Positions 7,367-16,553 of a DNA stretch of 36,078 nucleotides are shown one piece after another. The notes under the pieces are model-generated. The model was given only the letters and a program-made list of their open reading frames with translations. It searched no databases and was not told where the DNA came from. A program made the translations under genes and the position numbers. This DNA is from a virus. The stretch is taken from positions 1 through 36,078 of the IMG/VR virus record IMGVR_UViG_3300025102_000106. One strand, 5' to 3'. The number at the start of each line of letters is the position of its first letter. The stretch's first letter is position 1.

Positions 7367-8805
7367 TCATTATGTTGAACTTGTTTAACTTTAAAACACA
7401 ACCATACGAACACCAGAAAACTTGCCTAAATAAAGCATGGGATAAACCCACATATGCATTTTTTATGGAAATGGGTACAGGCAAAACAAAAGTTGCCATA
7501 GATAATATAGGCCTTTTACGAATTAATAAAAATATTACCGGAGTATTAATACTAGCACCAAAATCAGTGTATACTGTATGGGCTTTTGATGAAATAAATA
7601 AACACATGTCTCCAGATGTTGACTATGAAATATACTCTTGGAACATAGATAAACCTAAACAATTAAAAAAATCATTAGATCCTAAAGGTAAATTAAAAAT
7701 ATTTTGTATGAATATAGAGGCTTTATCAACCTCTAGGGGACTAAAAGGTGCAACAGAATTTTTATACAACCATAAAGAAAACCTTACTATTATAGATGAG
7801 TCTACTACAATTAAAAACCATAAAGCTATTCGTACTAGAAACGTTTTAAAATTATCTGATTATTCTAAATACAAAAGAATACTTACAGGTTCGCCAGTAA
7901 CTAAATCACCATTAGATTTATACACACAATGTAATTTTCTAGATGGTACACATCTAGGATTTTCTTCTTATTTTACGTTTAGAAATAGATATTGTGTAAC
8001 TCACAGACTAGATCTTGGTAATGGTAAATATACAGAGATACCTAAATACTATGTACATCTTGATGAACTAGAAGATAAATTAAGTAAGTTCTCTTACAGA
8101 GTAACTAAAGATGAATGTCTAGATCTACCACCTAAACTATACTCTAAACGATACATAGATATGAATGATGAACAGAAAGATTTTTATGAAAGATTAAGAA
8201 TAGCTGCAATAGCTATTATAGAAGATGAAGCTGTGTCATATAATAATAAACTAACTGAGATAATAAAATTACACCAGGTCTGTAATGGTTTTGTCAAAAC
8301 AAATGATGGAGAACTTAAAGAGTTTAAGAATCCTAAACTACATGCACTATCAGATATTATAGAAGAATCAGAAGGTAAGGTAATTATATGGGCCAACTAC
8401 ATATATAACATAGAATCTATAATAAAATTTTTACAAGAAAAGTATGGAGTGTATTCTGTTGTATCTAATTACGGAGCTGTAGATACTCTTAAACGTGCTG
8501 AAGCAGTAAAGAAGTTTCAAGAAGACGATACCTGCAGATTCTTTGTAGGTAATCCCGCAACAGGTGGTTTTGGTTTAACTCTTACAGAGGCTAAGAATAT
8601 TATTTATTTTTCTAATAGTTTTAACTTTGAACATAGAAGACAATCAGAAGATAGAGCACATAGATCAGGACTTAAACACAGAGTGTTGTACACAGACTTA
8701 ATATGTAAAGGTACAATTGATGAAAGAATTATTTCTTCTTTGTCTAATAAAAATAAATTAGCTATTAAAACTTTAGGTGATGAATTTAAAGAATGGCTTA
8801 CTTAA
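7360..8805 (+). CDS. SNF2-type (SF2) DEAD-box-like helicase, only plus-strand gene
   Basis: A 481-aa SF2 ATPase of the phage SNF2/Rad54-like group. Motifs: PYEHQ near 15-19 (substrate entry), Walker A MGTGKTK (38-44), motif Ia APKSV, motif II IIDEST (144-149; DEST in place of DEAH), motif III LTGSPV (175-180), motif V GGFGLTLTEA and motif VI RRQSEDRAHRSG near 430. The protein is full length. It is transcribed against every other gene in the window. It starts 48 nt from the divergent replication operon and ends tail-to-tail with the exonuclease gene, overlapping it by 8 nt. No Shine-Dalgarno precedes ATG 7360 or the in-frame ATG 7372, so the start is uncertain and the mRNA may be nearly leaderless. 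Likely a DNA translocase in replication or recombination. Confidence 0.93.
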   Translation: MSIIMLNLFNFKTQPYEHQKTCLNKAWDKPTYAFFMEMGTGKTKVAIDNIGLLRINKNITGVLILAPKSVYTVWAFDEINKHMSPDVDYEIYSWNIDKPKQLKKSLDPKGKLKIFCMNIEALSTSRGLKGATEFLYNHKENLTIIDESTTIKNHKAIRTRNVLKLSDYSKYKRILTGSPVTKSPLDLYTQCNFLDGTHLGFSSYFTFRNRYCVTHRLDLGNGKYTEIPKYYVHLDELEDKLSKFSYRVTKDECLDLPPKLYSKRYIDMNDEQKDFYERLRIAAIAIIEDEAVSYNNKLTEIIKLHQVCNGFVKTNDGELKEFKNPKLHALSDIIEESEGKVIIWANYIYNIESIIKFLQEKYGVYSVVSNYGAVDTLKRAEAVKKFQEDDTCRFFVGNPATGGFGLTLTEAKNIIYFSNSFNFEHRRQSEDRAHRSGLKHRVLYTDLICKGTIDERIISSLSNKNKLAIKTLGDEFKEWLT

Positions 8806-9523
8806 TTGTTTCAAGATATTTATCATATCTTTCCCACCATTTCCCTTGGTAGTCTTTTAGTTCCTGGCCTTCAATAGTAAATTCTTGATAATTAAAATCT
8901 CTAGAACACATACATATCTTAGCCTGTTCTATCTCTCCATACATAGATTCATGTGCTAAACTATAAGCACCTAACTGTGTAAAGTAATCTTGGACTGCGC
9001 TCCACTCTCTCCTCTTGGGTTTATTAGTTTGTTTCCAATCAAAGATAGTGGGCTTATCATTCATGACCCCCACGCAGTCTGTAGCTCCCGCATATTTTTC
9101 TGGATAGGCTAAACTTATTTCATTACCCCAAACTTGTGATAAAGGATCTAAGTTTTTCAATATAGTGTGCGCCATTTTTCTTGCACGATTGCCTTTTTCT
9201 GTAAGGTTTAGGTATCCTTCTCCTTCAATATATTTCTCTATAACTAAATGCATTTCAGTGCCCATAGCAGAGGCTTCATTCTTTATTCTTTCTGCACCTT
9301 CTTCACCAACTTTTTCTCTCCACCTGGCCAAAGCATCTATTGATTCTTGGTCCTTAGTAGCTCCTAATATAGTTGTTACACTAGGTAATTTTTTACCATC
9401 TACAGAGTACATACGTTTACCTGTTTCAGGATCTGCTGCTCTTGAGTATTTTTTGTAAGGATATTTTTGTATTAATTCAAATTCGGTTAATGAAAAAGTA
9501 TTGTCATTTTCTATAAATTTCAT
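8798..9523 (-). CDS. RecB-like PD-(D/E)XK exonuclease
   Basis: A 241-aa nuclease of the phage RecB-like/Cas4-like group. The active-site pattern is visible: GTEMHLVIE (H92), NEISL (E135), AGATDCVG (D149), the core IFDWKQTNK (D162-W-K164), and QLGAYSLA (Q183), the RecB-family motif. The N-terminus carries LPSVTTILG, common in this family. Such enzymes take the place of T7 gp6 in marine podoviruses, processing DNA ends during replication, recombination or host DNA degradation. It converges on the SNF2-type helicase with an 8-nt overlap of the coding ends. Nine bases separate its start from the stop of the small membrane protein gene upstream. Confidence 0.9.
   Translation of the reverse strand: MKFIENDNTFSLTEFELIQKYPYKKYSRAADPETGKRMYSVDGKKLPSVTTILGATKDQESIDALARWREKVGEEGAERIKNEASAMGTEMHLVIEKYIEGEGYLNLTEKGNRARKMAHTILKNLDPLSQVWGNEISLAYPEKYAGATDCVGVMNDKPTIFDWKQTNKPKRREWSAVQDYFTQLGAYSLAHESMYGEIEQAKICMCSRDFNYQEFTIEGQELKDYQGKWWERYDKYLETIK
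8813..8831. terminator. Weak AT-rich hairpin at convergent gene ends
   Basis: AAGATAT-TTATC-ATATCTT is a perfect 7-bp stem starting 7 nt past the stop codon of the plus-strand helicase and still inside the exonuclease coding end. It may help stop the plus-strand transcript. The stem is AT-rich and the trailing T run is only three bases, so support is weak. Confidence 0.25.
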
Positions 9524-9532
9524 TCCATACTA

Positions 9533-9715
9533 TTACTTCATCATATTTAAAAGTAAAGCTAAAAGAACAGCTCCCATACCACCAACAATCCAATATTCTA
9601 TTCTTTTTATTCTTTCTTGCATCTCTTTTATTTGTTCAAATGTTTGTTTTTGCATGATACGACACAGCTTCTCGTGACTTTCTATTCTTTGTAATGCTGT
9701 AGTTTTTTTAACCAT
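9533..9715 (-). CDS. Small coiled-coil membrane protein, holin/XhlA-like candidate
   Basis: A 60-aa protein with a charged helical N-terminal half (RIESHEKLCRIMQKQTFEQI, then EMQERIKRIEYW) followed by one membrane segment, WIVGGMGAVLLALLLNMM, running almost to the C-terminus. This layout resembles the XhlA hemolysin-like family of small phage membrane proteins that act with holins, but the match is by shape only. The start overlaps the end of the 1073-aa ejection protein gene by 8 nt. A gene for cell lysis is otherwise not visible in the window, which makes holin a reasonable but unproven guess. Alternatives are an accessory membrane protein or an ejection-complex partner. Confidence 0.6.
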   Translation of the reverse strand: MVKKTTALQRIESHEKLCRIMQKQTFEQIKEMQERIKRIEYWIVGGMGAVLLALLLNMMK

Positions 9716-12700
9716 TTAGAACCTCGTCTACCTGGTTGTATATATCTTCAACAAAACCACCTTGATTAAATTGTCTTGTAGCTACTGCCTGGCCTAACGT
9801 ATCTTGTGGAAACAATGTTGCGTATTGTTGCGCTTGTTGTTGGCCGGTGTTCTGTGTCGGTGGTGGTGTCATCGCTTGTGGTTGAGTATTTGTAGGAGGC
9901 ACACCCATGTTTTGTGGTTGTGTGCTTTGCGGTAACATTTCTTTACCTTCAGCCATCTCTTCAAACTTTTGTTCTTGCAATGCCATTAAATTAGCTCCTT
10001 GTAGAAATTCGTTACCTGCTCTTTGTGCTGATGCAGGTAGTTTTTTCATCATTTCAAATTCAGGGTATATTCTGTCTCTAGTAAATTTAGGCATAGAACC
10101 AAAATCATAACTTACTGTCAAAGGAATGTTGGGATCTAACTCTTGTAATTTTTGTCTTATTTCTTCAAAATCAATATTATCAGGATCTACTCTAAAGTCA
10201 TCACCTTCTGCTTCCATCACACCATTAATAAATCTAGTAAATGTATTAGCTATTCTAGGAGCTAGTTGTGGTTTTAAGGCTATTTTATTTGGATCATCTG
10301 TCATAAACCTCATATACTTATTCATTTCCATTAAATTTTCTGCTCTTTTTGGATCAGTTAAAATACCTCCAAGTAATCTACTTCCTAAAATTAATTTTAA
10401 TGTATTACCAAAACCAAATGCAGCACTTGTTGCTCCTGCCATAATACCACCAGAAGAACCAGCTCTTAACGTAATAGATCTTTGTACGAACTTAGAAGGA
10501 TCTGTATATTCTACTAAATCTAAAGCTCTTTTCATTTGTATAATATCTTCTATTCTTTTTAATGCTTTTTCTCCCTGAGCGCCACCACCAAACATTTCTC
10601 TTATTTTGTCTTTTCCTTGAGGTTTGTCTAAACCTAAATTTTTTACAAACTTATTGGTATCAAATTCTCCAAAGTTATGATTTCTAATTACACCATCATT
10701 TAAATTAGCTATACTATCTCCTTGTGTAAACACTCTTCCATCTACTTCAGTGACGTCTATTGTTTCATTTAATTTTGTTTTAGCTCTAACTCTTTGTTCT
10801 GTTGCATCATCTAAAGCAAATATTCTTTTATTAATAAAACCTTTTTTAACCGCTTGAGCAGCTATCGCTTGTGCAGATAAAGATCTATGATCTCTAAGAG
10901 GGTTAGTCATTGCTTCATTCCAAGAATCCCAAAAGAAAGTTCTTACATATCTGTCATATATTTCTTGAGACTCTTTGCTTTTAGGTATTTGTATAGTTCT
11001 TTTAACTTGGCCATCTTTACCCAATACTTCATAACTAGATTTAGTTACTCCTAATACTTGTTTTAATTGTCTAATAGCGTCAGGACTATCTGAATCTAAT
11101 ACTCTTCTAATAACTTTATCGAATACTTGGTCAGGGTATATACCCGCATTACCTTGCATTTCAATACCTTTGTCTGCAAATATTTTAGCATCTACCGCAG
11201 ACAATTGTCTTGCTACTTTGTTTGTACTAAAAGGTCTAAGGACTAATGAGTAGTAAGCATTTGCTTCTTTTAATTGATTGAAACCAGAATTAGCTACTCT
11301 TATTTGTTTATCTATAAACGCTTCTGCTGCTTGTGGTCCTTCACTATCTAATATATTTTTATATTCATCCGCAAATATTTTATCTTTTAAATTAGTTCTA
11401 ACAGTCGCTTCTTGCATACTGTTTAAATCTTTTTCCATAGCATTTCTAATAACTAATATTTGAGGTTTAACATTTTTAAATTTAGTTCCTGTATATGCTG
11501 CAGTTTGCATTCTAGATAAACCAGACCAATCACTCATTCTAATATACTTATCATTTCTTGTTATATCATTAAGGAATTGTATATACTGTACTAAAGGATC
11601 ATCAGCAGGTGTTAGATCTCTTGCACCTTTCTGCATATTATCAAAAGCACCACTGTAAGAATAAGTACTAGGATATTCATTTTTCATTTGAGTCATTAAT
11701 CTTTCTGTCTCTTGTTTAATAGTTGCTGTTGGAATCATTTTAGGGTTACCTATTTCTTCCCAATGTTTTCTAACTTTACCGTATTCAGTATCTACTGTTT
11801 TCCAAACATTCTTCCACTCTTTTTTAATTTCATTAATACCTGCATAATTCATAATACTTTGATTACTTCCAGGTGCCATATTTAAATTATCTACTGTAGC
11901 TAAAAATTCTTCATTAGATAATCTTTGATTAAACTCTTTATTAAATTTAGTTAAAGGTCCACTAACAAGTGGATATACACCAATAGTTGTAAAGAATTTT
12001 TTAAAGAAATTTTGAAAAGCATTTTCTCCTGGTATTAAAGCTGCAACGTTAGGTCTTTCTCCCATTCTCTCAAACGATTGTGCAATAGCTTTTGATTGTT
12101 GTGAATTTAATCCTAATGATTGTTTTAATGTTTCTCTTCCAGCAAATCTAACTAAAGGTATTAAAGACATAGCACCACCTGCCCAAAGCAGATCATTATA
12201 AGCTTCATTTAATCCATTGTATAAAGCTCTTTGTGCAAAAGGTAATTTTCTAATATCATTATCAGTAAGGTTAGCTAAGTCTTGAGAAGTAGCTCCTACA
12301 TAATCAGAACCTAAATTACCTATACTATATAAAATAGAACCTGCACCTGCTCCACCTGCAGCCAATAATGAAGATTGTGCTTCTGTAGATAATGCTGGTG
12401 TAGCACCATACCTTTTTAATTTTTTAAAAAAATCTATAGTGTTGTCTGCCATACCTGCTAAGCTTCCTAACATTCTTACAGGTAAACCTGCTCTACCTCT
12501 TACAGTAGGTAATTTTTTAACAGCATCACTTAAAGCTGTAAATCTTTTTTGATACATGCCAAACATCTCTGCGTTACGCATATCTACACCAAACCTATCT
12601 TTAAATCCGCTTTGCACAAAAGCTTTCATTAATTGATCTCTGTTCATGTAATAAGGAACCATAGACATAGAGGCAGCTCCTGCAAATACAAGATCGCCTC

Positions 12701-12929
12701 TTTCTAATCCTGTTGATGTTTTTAATGGTTCTAATTTTTGTTCTTTACCAATAGCTACACTTTTTGCACCTAAGTTAATTAATCTATCGTAGTCTTGTAT
12801 ACTATCGTAACCTGTAAGCTCACCACTATCAAAAGCAGCATCAAGAGCTTGCATCTGTTCTGCGTTTAACTTTCTAGTGTCTAGGTTTTTTTCGTTAATA
12901 GCAGTTTGTAATTCTTTAATAGTAGGCAC
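9708..12929 (-). CDS. Large internal virion / DNA-ejection protein, 1073 aa
   Basis: By size and position this is the counterpart of T7 gp16-type ejection proteins. The N-terminal 60 residues are helical and charged. Gly/Ala-rich hydrophobic stretches that could insert into membrane occur near 190 (SSLLAAGGAGAGSILYSIG), 250 (LLWAGGAMSLIPLV) and 840-870 (GGIMAGATSAAFGFG, LILGSRLLGGIL). A Gln/Pro-rich linker near 1000-1040 precedes the end motif FNQGGFVEDIYNQVDEVLNG. I see no lytic transglycosylase domain. Translation begins at GTG, because GGAGG lies 6 nt upstream and overlaps the stop region of the previous gene. It probably enters the host with the DNA to form the trans-envelope conduit. Assignment rests on context and composition. 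Confidence 0.75.
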   Translation of the reverse strand: MPTIKELQTAINEKNLDTRKLNAEQMQALDAAFDSGELTGYDSIQDYDRLINLGAKSVAIGKEQKLEPLKTSTGLERGDLVFAGAASMSMVPYYMNRDQLMKAFVQSGFKDRFGVDMRNAEMFGMYQKRFTALSDAVKKLPTVRGRAGLPVRMLGSLAGMADNTIDFFKKLKRYGATPALSTEAQSSLLAAGGAGAGSILYSIGNLGSDYVGATSQDLANLTDNDIRKLPFAQRALYNGLNEAYNDLLWAGGAMSLIPLVRFAGRETLKQSLGLNSQQSKAIAQSFERMGERPNVAALIPGENAFQNFFKKFFTTIGVYPLVSGPLTKFNKEFNQRLSNEEFLATVDNLNMAPGSNQSIMNYAGINEIKKEWKNVWKTVDTEYGKVRKHWEEIGNPKMIPTATIKQETERLMTQMKNEYPSTYSYSGAFDNMQKGARDLTPADDPLVQYIQFLNDITRNDKYIRMSDWSGLSRMQTAAYTGTKFKNVKPQILVIRNAMEKDLNSMQEATVRTNLKDKIFADEYKNILDSEGPQAAEAFIDKQIRVANSGFNQLKEANAYYSLVLRPFSTNKVARQLSAVDAKIFADKGIEMQGNAGIYPDQVFDKVIRRVLDSDSPDAIRQLKQVLGVTKSSYEVLGKDGQVKRTIQIPKSKESQEIYDRYVRTFFWDSWNEAMTNPLRDHRSLSAQAIAAQAVKKGFINKRIFALDDATEQRVRAKTKLNETIDVTEVDGRVFTQGDSIANLNDGVIRNHNFGEFDTNKFVKNLGLDKPQGKDKIREMFGGGAQGEKALKRIEDIIQMKRALDLVEYTDPSKFVQRSITLRAGSSGGIMAGATSAAFGFGNTLKLILGSRLLGGILTDPKRAENLMEMNKYMRFMTDDPNKIALKPQLAPRIANTFTRFINGVMEAEGDDFRVDPDNIDFEEIRQKLQELDPNIPLTVSYDFGSMPKFTRDRIYPEFEMMKKLPASAQRAGNEFLQGANLMALQEQKFEEMAEGKEMLPQSTQPQNMGVPPTNTQPQAMTPPPTQNTGQQQAQQYATLFPQDTLGQAVATRQFNQGGFVEDIYNQVDEVLNG
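9841..9850. repeat. GC-rich 10-mer TGGCCGGTGT, copy 3
   Basis: Exact copy of the word at 103-112 and 5419-5428. On the minus strand it encodes N-T-G-Q in the Gln/Pro-rich linker of the 1073-aa ejection protein. Confidence 0.5.
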
Positions 12930-12931
12930 TA

Positions 12932-15196
12932 TTAACCTCCAATTGGTATTGTGTTTAATATATCTTGTCTAGTTTTTTGATTAGTAACGTTTTGTTTTCT
13001 CATAAAGTCTTTGTTTTTTCTTTGGTATTGTAAAGCAACACCAGGGATGTCCATAAAGTTATCTTGAATATAAGATTCTTCTCCACCATTTAGTTTATAT
13101 TGACTTAAATAACTGCCAGCTTTTTCTGCAAATTCTTCTCTTAGTTGTTCATAGTTTAGTCTAATAGTTCTAGGTGAAGTAATATATTTAATAATCTGTG
13201 TACGTTTAGCAGCGTTATCAATATCTTTTTGTGTTAATCTGTCTTCTGATTTGTTTGCGTTTGCAACAATGTACTTCATACGTTGTTCAATCAAAGCAAG
13301 TCTAGTGTAGTTTCTTAATTCGTCTTCCGTTGGTCGGTAGTTTTTAGCAATGATTCCAGCTTTCTTTAATTGTTTTTCAACTCGTTCTGCTCCATTTTCT
13401 TTAGCATCTTCTAAATCTGAATTAAATCTTTTAGTCATGTTGTCAGATTCTTTTGCAAATATATTTACCTTGCCACCACTAAAGTCTAATCCCTCTCTAC
13501 CTGTAGTTTGTGCCATCTCTGCTCTGATTTGATCATCAATAACAGAGCTATCTCCACCTACATTACCACCTGCAAAAAAGTCTAATGTACCAAAAGCATC
13601 CTCAGTTAATAATCCTAGAGCAGCTTTAGTACCACCTTCTCCTGCATTTTTAATTACAAACTCTACCATCTTACCACCACGTCTATTGTCTTCTAGACCC
13701 ATAAGAGCTTTGTTTAATTTCTCTGTATTCTCTTTTACATCAGTCCCTGTAAAATCTGCAGGTAAAAAAGATTGTTGACCTGTGTTAGGATCGTATTGTC
13801 TTGTGTAATATTTATTATCTTTACCTAAAGATACTCTGACATTTCTAAAACCACCTGGTACGCTTGGGTCAGATACTCTAACTGTTTTATCTCCGCCCGT
13901 TAACATTCCCGCACCTTTAGCTTTATCTGATTTCATTTTTAAGAAAGCTTGTGCTAGCTTCATATCTGAATCTTGTTGTTTTAATTTAAGACCAATCATA
14001 GCGTCAGCTGTAGATCCCATTGTTTGACCTACTATATCTAGAAAACCTCTAACACCTTTTTCAGGAGACTTACCTGACAACAACTGTCCTGCAACTCTCA
14101 TCATCAACAAATTGTTTAGATTATCATTGTTTGTACCAGTCATTTTATTTATTTGATTTTTAAATTGTAAGAACTGACCTGATAAAGCATCAGTACCTGC
14201 TAGCTCGTTACCTGCTGCAACATCTCTTTTTCTTTTCTCTATCATGTGTTGAATTTCAGCTTGACCTTCATTACCTGTTATTACAGGAACACCATCATTA
14301 TTAGGTGATGGCATATTATCTGCAGTTACAGCACCCTCATCTCTTTGTCCAACCATAGTTTTTAAAGTGCTTAAATCTACATTAGACTCAATAGATATTT
14401 GTTTTAATTGTTCATCAGTTGCTTCAATAGGATCTACACCTAATTTATTTGCAACTTCTTTTACTTTAGCTACAGTTTTTAACTGTGCATCTAATGCTTT
14501 CTCACCTTCTGTTAGTGGGTTTTCAATACCAATAGCATATGGTTTAAAATCTTTTGTACTTTCTTTATACTCTTTTAAATTTTCTGTAACTTTCTTTTTA
14601 GGATCAGGTTTATATTCAGGCTTCTCTTTGTATATTAATCTTTCTTGAATATCTTTTGCATAATCTTCATTAGACATTTCCGCAGGTTTTGCTTGAGCAA
14701 TAGCATCTGGAGAGATGTAAGCTCCTGTAACACCTGTACCAATAGAACCTATGGCAGTCTTTCCAGGGTTTCTAACTAAAGCTTGTGCAGCTCCTGTCAT
14801 TCTAGGAGATAAATATTCTCCTGTTTCTCTTAAAGCTTGTATACCGGATCGTTTTGCAGATGATGGTAAGAAAGCAGCACCAGGCACAGCTAAGGCAGCA
14901 CCTTGTAAAAATTTACCTGTATCTCCTTCAACAACACCTTGCGCCATATCTTGAGATCCAACACCTATACCATAACCTTCTAAACCAACTATACCTGTTT
15001 GTGTTGCAGGTTTATTCATAAATGAAGAAACTTTAGGAGCAAGATATCTATAGACTGGAGCAGCACCTGCTCTAATCATATTACCTGCTTGCATTATTCC
15101 ACCAAGAAAAAATTTAGGTACTTGTTTAGGGTTTACCTGTTGATGAATCTCTTGTGCTCTTTTTTTAAATAGAGGTCTGTTTAATGTCTTATCCAT
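12932..15196 (-). CDS. Internal virion protein (T7 gp15-like position), 754 aa
   Basis: A large structural protein in the ejection block. The N-terminal 170 residues are rich in Gly/Ala and contain hydrophobic helices (FFLGGIMQAGNMIRAGAAP, GKFLQGAALAVPGAAFLP, GTGVTGAYISP). They are followed by a Lys/Glu-rich segment near 190-230 (YKPDPKKKVTENLKEYKEST) and a long mostly helical C-terminal part. No enzymatic motif was recognised. It lies between the gp16-like gene (2 nt downstream) and the Gln-rich 296-aa gene (8 nt upstream). In T7-like phages this position holds a core/ejection protein. The function is therefore inferred from synteny. Confidence 0.7.
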   Translation of the reverse strand: MDKTLNRPLFKKRAQEIHQQVNPKQVPKFFLGGIMQAGNMIRAGAAPVYRYLAPKVSSFMNKPATQTGIVGLEGYGIGVGSQDMAQGVVEGDTGKFLQGAALAVPGAAFLPSSAKRSGIQALRETGEYLSPRMTGAAQALVRNPGKTAIGSIGTGVTGAYISPDAIAQAKPAEMSNEDYAKDIQERLIYKEKPEYKPDPKKKVTENLKEYKESTKDFKPYAIGIENPLTEGEKALDAQLKTVAKVKEVANKLGVDPIEATDEQLKQISIESNVDLSTLKTMVGQRDEGAVTADNMPSPNNDGVPVITGNEGQAEIQHMIEKRKRDVAAGNELAGTDALSGQFLQFKNQINKMTGTNNDNLNNLLMMRVAGQLLSGKSPEKGVRGFLDIVGQTMGSTADAMIGLKLKQQDSDMKLAQAFLKMKSDKAKGAGMLTGGDKTVRVSDPSVPGGFRNVRVSLGKDNKYYTRQYDPNTGQQSFLPADFTGTDVKENTEKLNKALMGLEDNRRGGKMVEFVIKNAGEGGTKAALGLLTEDAFGTLDFFAGGNVGGDSSVIDDQIRAEMAQTTGREGLDFSGGKVNIFAKESDNMTKRFNSDLEDAKENGAERVEKQLKKAGIIAKNYRPTEDELRNYTRLALIEQRMKYIVANANKSEDRLTQKDIDNAAKRTQIIKYITSPRTIRLNYEQLREEFAEKAGSYLSQYKLNGGEESYIQDNFMDIPGVALQYQRKNKDFMRKQNVTNQKTRQDILNTIPIGG

Positions 15197-15204
15197 TAAA
15201 CTAC

Positions 15205-16095
15205 CTATACTGTTCTGCCCATGGCCATCGCCGCAGCCGTTGGGTTTTTATTCAACATTGAGTAAGTTGCGTATGCACCAAGTCCAGCTCCTGCAGCTTG
15301 TGCTAAAGGATTACCACTAGATCCTGGTGTTGTAACCTGTGTTACTGCAGACTGAGATGTTGGTCCCGCAGCATAGATATTTTTTAAGAACTCAGCTCTT
15401 TGATAAGGCTCGTACTCTCTTTGTAACGTAGTTTGTCTTTGTGCATCTAATGCTTGTTGACCTAACTGTCTTTGCAATCCACCTGCAGCCATTAATTGAT
15501 TAATGTCTGACTGTGCCATGTTTTGTTGTTGTTGACCTAATGCACCTAACAACTGACCGCCTTGTAATCCTATTCTTTGTTGGTTCTGTGCTGCACCTAA
15601 TGCAGTATTAAAACCTTGAGCTTGCGCTTGACCCATTGCCGATAAAGTTCTTCCTTGAAGTTCTGCTTGTTGAACTCCTTCACGTCCTCCACCAAATGCA
15701 CCTGAGCTAATTGCATTTGCTCCTAATTTATTCTGCATCATTAGTCCTTGTCTACCAATCTCATCTGTTACATAAGACTGATAAGGATTTAGAAATTGAG
15801 ATATTTGTTGAGCACCTACAGGTGCCATTGCTCCTTGTACTCCAGATACTGCAGAGCTAACAGTTGGTTGTCCAACACCTGTAATTCCAGAAGCTGTAAT
15901 ACCTTGTTGTTCTAAAGCACCCATAGGTGCTACTTGAATTTCAGGAATAGTAACTGGTTTTTGTGCAAGAGATGAAGCTATGTCCATCAAACCAAGTTTT
16001 CTTTCTTCTATACCAGGTGCTTCTCTTATATATTGTGTAGTAGTTGAAGGTTGGCTTCCGCCGCCTCCACCACCTCCGCCTCCGAAGATACTCAT
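15205..16095 (-). CDS. Gln/Ala-rich internal virion protein (T7 gp14-like position), 296 aa
   Basis: Begins with MSIFGGGGGGGGGS, a nine-Gly run encoded by an unusually GC-rich patch. It then has a conserved marine-podovirus pattern: QFLNPYQSYVTDEIGRQG, then SGAFGGGREGVQQAEL, then a Gln/Ala-rich helical stretch (GALGQQQQNMAQ) and a small C-terminal region with a possible membrane helix (GAGLGAYATYSMLN). The FLNPYQ...GGGREG arrangement is typical of virion proteins near the ejection apparatus. The start overlaps the stop of the acetyltransferase-like gene by 4 nt. Likely a DNA-injection component. Confidence 0.7.
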   Translation of the reverse strand: MSIFGGGGGGGGGSQPSTTTQYIREAPGIEERKLGLMDIASSLAQKPVTIPEIQVAPMGALEQQGITASGITGVGQPTVSSAVSGVQGAMAPVGAQQISQFLNPYQSYVTDEIGRQGLMMQNKLGANAISSGAFGGGREGVQQAELQGRTLSAMGQAQAQGFNTALGAAQNQQRIGLQGGQLLGALGQQQQNMAQSDINQLMAAGGLQRQLGQQALDAQRQTTLQREYEPYQRAEFLKNIYAAGPTSQSAVTQVTTPGSSGNPLAQAAGAGLGAYATYSMLNKNPTAAAMAMGRTV

Positions 16096-16553
16096 TTACT
16101 TAACTCCTTTTGAAATTCATAGTGTTTAACTTTCCAATTATATTTATTCATAATTTTTTTATAGCCAGGTCTCATTAATGCAGTTACTCTTTTACAATTA
16201 TTTACTTTCGCAAATTCTTCTAGTGTTTGCACTAATTTATCAGACCATAAATGCATTTTCTTACCTGTGCATATTAATCCTTGTAGTTCTTTAAAATTAG
16301 GATTATCAAAAAATCTACTAGTACAACAACCAAATACTTTGTTTTCTCCATCGTCATCTGTTCCAAACATAACCCACAAATGCATTATGTTTTGTTTTAA
16401 TAATTTTTTTATATGTTTAGCGTCAGCATATTGACCACTAAACTTTAATGCTTCTGCAATAAGAAACTCTACTAAAGGCCAAAAGGTATCTATCTCAGTT
16501 GGCTTAATAGTTAATACTTCTACGTTAGCTTTAGTTGTCTTTTCTACTTGCAT
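16092..16553 (-). CDS. GNAT acetyltransferase-like protein, 153 aa
   Basis: The fold pattern suggests a GNAT domain: a helical N-terminus, the central strand pair KVFGCCTSRFF, then LEEFAKVNNCKRVTALMRPG and the closing NKYNWKVKHYEFQKEL. This arrangement occurs in small phage acetyltransferase-like proteins located beside internal virion genes, the position of T7 gp13. The classic acetyl-CoA loop (Q/RxxGxG/A) is not clear, so activity is doubtful. The start lies inside the end of the upstream 324-aa gene (23-nt overlap). It could be a scaffold or virion protein using a GNAT-like fold. Confidence 0.55.
   Translation of the reverse strand: MQVEKTTKANVEVLTIKPTEIDTFWPLVEFLIAEALKFSGQYADAKHIKKLLKQNIMHLWVMFGTDDDGENKVFGCCTSRFFDNPNFKELQGLICTGKKMHLWSDKLVQTLEEFAKVNNCKRVTALMRPGYKKIMNKYNWKVKHYEFQKELSK

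Noticed and set aside
10126-10578. 150-codon open frame on the plus strand inside the ejection protein gene
   Set aside because: Antisense to a continuous, family-like 1073-aa gene. No start context, no domain, and it results from low stop frequency in the opposite frame.
16056-16083. GC-rich patch resembling a regulatory island
   Set aside because: It encodes the nine-Gly run at the start of the 296-aa virion protein. Codon content explains the composition.
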